Origin: a bacterium
Lineage (GTDB): Bacteria > Oederibacteriota > Muellerivitia > Muellerivitales > Muellerivitaceae
Reading direction: 5' to 3'
DNA length: 64,000 nucleotides
Assembly (NCBI GenBank): GCA_035549195.1
Contig: DASZRK010000002.1
Location: 62,001-126,000 of the forward strand
The notes below the pieces were generated by a model. The model was not told where the DNA came from and ran no database searches. It saw nothing but the letters and a program-made list of their open reading frames with translations. Shown piece after piece: positions 63,159-64,000 of this stretch (position 1 is its first letter; each line of letters starts with the position of its first letter). A program made the position numbers and the translations under genes.

Positions 63159-64000
63159 TTATTTGAGGCGGGGGAGCGGGGTTCCCATGATCTTTCGAAG
63201 GTCCTTCTTGATCTGCCGCACCAGGAGCGCGGGGGACGGGAATTTCCTCTCCGGCCTCAGGTATCCGAGCAGTTGGACCGCCATCTTTTTCCCATAAAGC
63301 TTCCCGTAATAATGGAGCAGATGGACCTCGGCCTGGCGATGGTGGTCATCGTCCCGGAAGGTGGGCCGGTGCCCCAGGTTCATTCCCGCCCGGTAGAGCT
63401 TCCCCCCGAGAGGGACCGCGCAAGCATAGACCCCATCCTTGGGAAGGTAGGAGGAGATGCGGGCCAGATTGGCCGTGGGAAAACCGATCCGGTGTCCCAG
63501 GTGTTTCCCATGGACCACGGTCCCCTCGATGCGATAAGGCCGCCCCAGCATGGCCCAGGCCTGGTCGGGACGCCCGGCCGCGAGACTTTCACGGATGCGG
63601 CTGGAGGAGATGATCCGGCCTTGATAGCGCACCGGAGCCACGGAACGGACCTCGAACCCCCGTTCCTTGCCGACGCGCCTTAAAAAAGCGATGTCGCCCG
63701 CCGCCCCCCGGCCGAAACGGAAATCCTTCCCCACGACGATCCCCTTCACCCGCCCCAAACGACCCAGCCAATCCAGGAACTGTCCCGGGTCCTTTTTCGA
63801 GAAGGCCCGGGAAAAAGGGATGACGGCGACCCGTTGGATGCCGGCTTCCCTCAACAATCCGAAGGTCTCCGTTCGGTCCAAAAGGAACGGGATGCGTTCG
63901 CCACCCCGCAGGATGTGGACCGGATGGTCCTTGAAGGTCGCGGCCACGGCCGTGGCCTTCGAACGGCGGGCAAGCTTGACCGTTTCCCTGGTCAGGGCTT
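63159..64000 (-). CDS. ribF: Bifunctional riboflavin kinase/FAD synthetase (cut by window edge)
   Basis: The frame is open to base 64000, so the N-terminus is outside; a GTG at 63947 is internal. It converts riboflavin to FMN and FAD. Seen: the FAD synthetase part with TAVAATFKDHPVHIL, VVGKDFRFGRGAAGD and SSSRIRESLAAG, then the riboflavin kinase domain with GKHLGHRIGFPTANLARI, KDGVYACAV and GMNLGHRPTF. It precedes rpsO-pnp as in many bacteria. Confidence 0.94.
   Translation of the reverse strand, partial: ALTRETVKLARRSKATAVAATFKDHPVHILRGGERIPFLLDRTETFGLLREAGIQRVAVIPFSRAFSKKDPGQFLDWLGRLGRVKGIVVGKDFRFGRGAAGDIAFLRRVGKERGFEVRSVAPVRYQGRIISSSRIRESLAAGRPDQAWAMLGRPYRIEGTVVHGKHLGHRIGFPTANLARISSYLPKDGVYACAVPLGGKLYRAGMNLGHRPTFRDDDHHRQAEVHLLHYYGKLYGKKMAVQLLGYLRPERKFPSPALLVRQIKKDLRKIMGTPLPRLK

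Noticed and set aside
1-64000. CRISPR array, prophage or complete insertion sequence
   Set aside because: No regularly spaced identical repeats with unique spacers, no phage structural genes and no transposase were seen. The 9-nt units in repeat arms are too short and are not spacer-separated.

Overview
This is a GC-rich bacterial chromosome segment with no prophage, complete insertion sequence or CRISPR array. TolC/RND efflux genes, several lipoprotein signals and a ComEC homologue point to a diderm (Gram-negative-type) bacterium. The mix of glmU-prs-rplY-pth, a C-terminal FlgD/secretion-type Ig domain on two beta-propeller proteins, sigma-54 activators with unusual front ends and very many palindromic intergenic repeats suggests an uncultivated lineage. 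I cannot name the phylum from sequence alone.

Layout. 1-7.7 kb (minus strand): truncated chemotaxis receptor, cysteine desulfurase, a Sel1-repeat protein, a degenerate Nudix protein, small unknowns, a candidate structured RNA, and a vWA/membrane-protein pair. 8.1-10.3 kb: an AT-richer mosaic of small genes, a wrecked zeta-type kinase toxin with its small partner, and duplicated 3' ends of a gamma-glutamylcyclotransferase gene. 10.4-21.1 kb (minus): a lipoprotein, a TPR-SpoIID protein, an HU-like protein, ComEC, a lipoprotein/NHL-propeller/GH2 group. 21.2-28.6 kb (plus): ECF sigma factor, zinc anti-sigma factor, a Spy-like protein, TolC, an RND pump and a secreted unknown. 28.6-37.3 kb (minus): pth, rplY, prs, glmU, a GT-C-type glycosyltransferase, a serine hydrolase, and a thioredoxin-like protein that has lost its cysteines. 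37.3-42.1 kb (minus): a signalling block of a Crp/Fnr protein, two CheY-like receivers, an NtrC-type regulator and a PAS histidine kinase. 42.2-50.1 kb: glutathione peroxidase, an FG-GAP protein, UDP-glucose dehydrogenase, a zinc-ribbon/CnaB-like membrane protein, a VOC protein and an ATP-grasp-methyltransferase fusion paired with a SnoaL-like protein. 50.1-50.8 kb: tandem structured elements and tRNA-Gln. 50.8-57.7 kb (minus): alpha/beta hydrolase, ispE, a TPR protein, a cyclic-nucleotide-binding protein, a UDP-galactopyranose-mutase-like flavoenzyme and a WecA-like transferase. 57.8-64 kb: a candidate sigma-54-dependent small RNA, a zinc-ribbon/TPR sigma-54 activator, pnp, rpsO with a structured leader, and truncated ribF.

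The most notable observation is at 57.80-58.03 kb. Immediately downstream of a sigma-54 activator gene lies a full-match -24/-12 sigma-54 promoter that would drive an RNA of about 79 nt, ending in a strong intrinsic terminator and exposing an anti-Shine-Dalgarno CACCTCC. This resembles the arrangement of regulatory small RNAs controlled by a neighbouring sigma-54 activator.

A second theme is the palindromic repeats (arms made of 9-nt units such as CACAGAGNN or CGCCAAGAN) scattered between genes. In several places they abut or form the 5' end of genes for exported proteins, so that repeat DNA encodes part of the signal peptide. All coordinates, motifs and pairings were read by eye; no database search or folding program was run.
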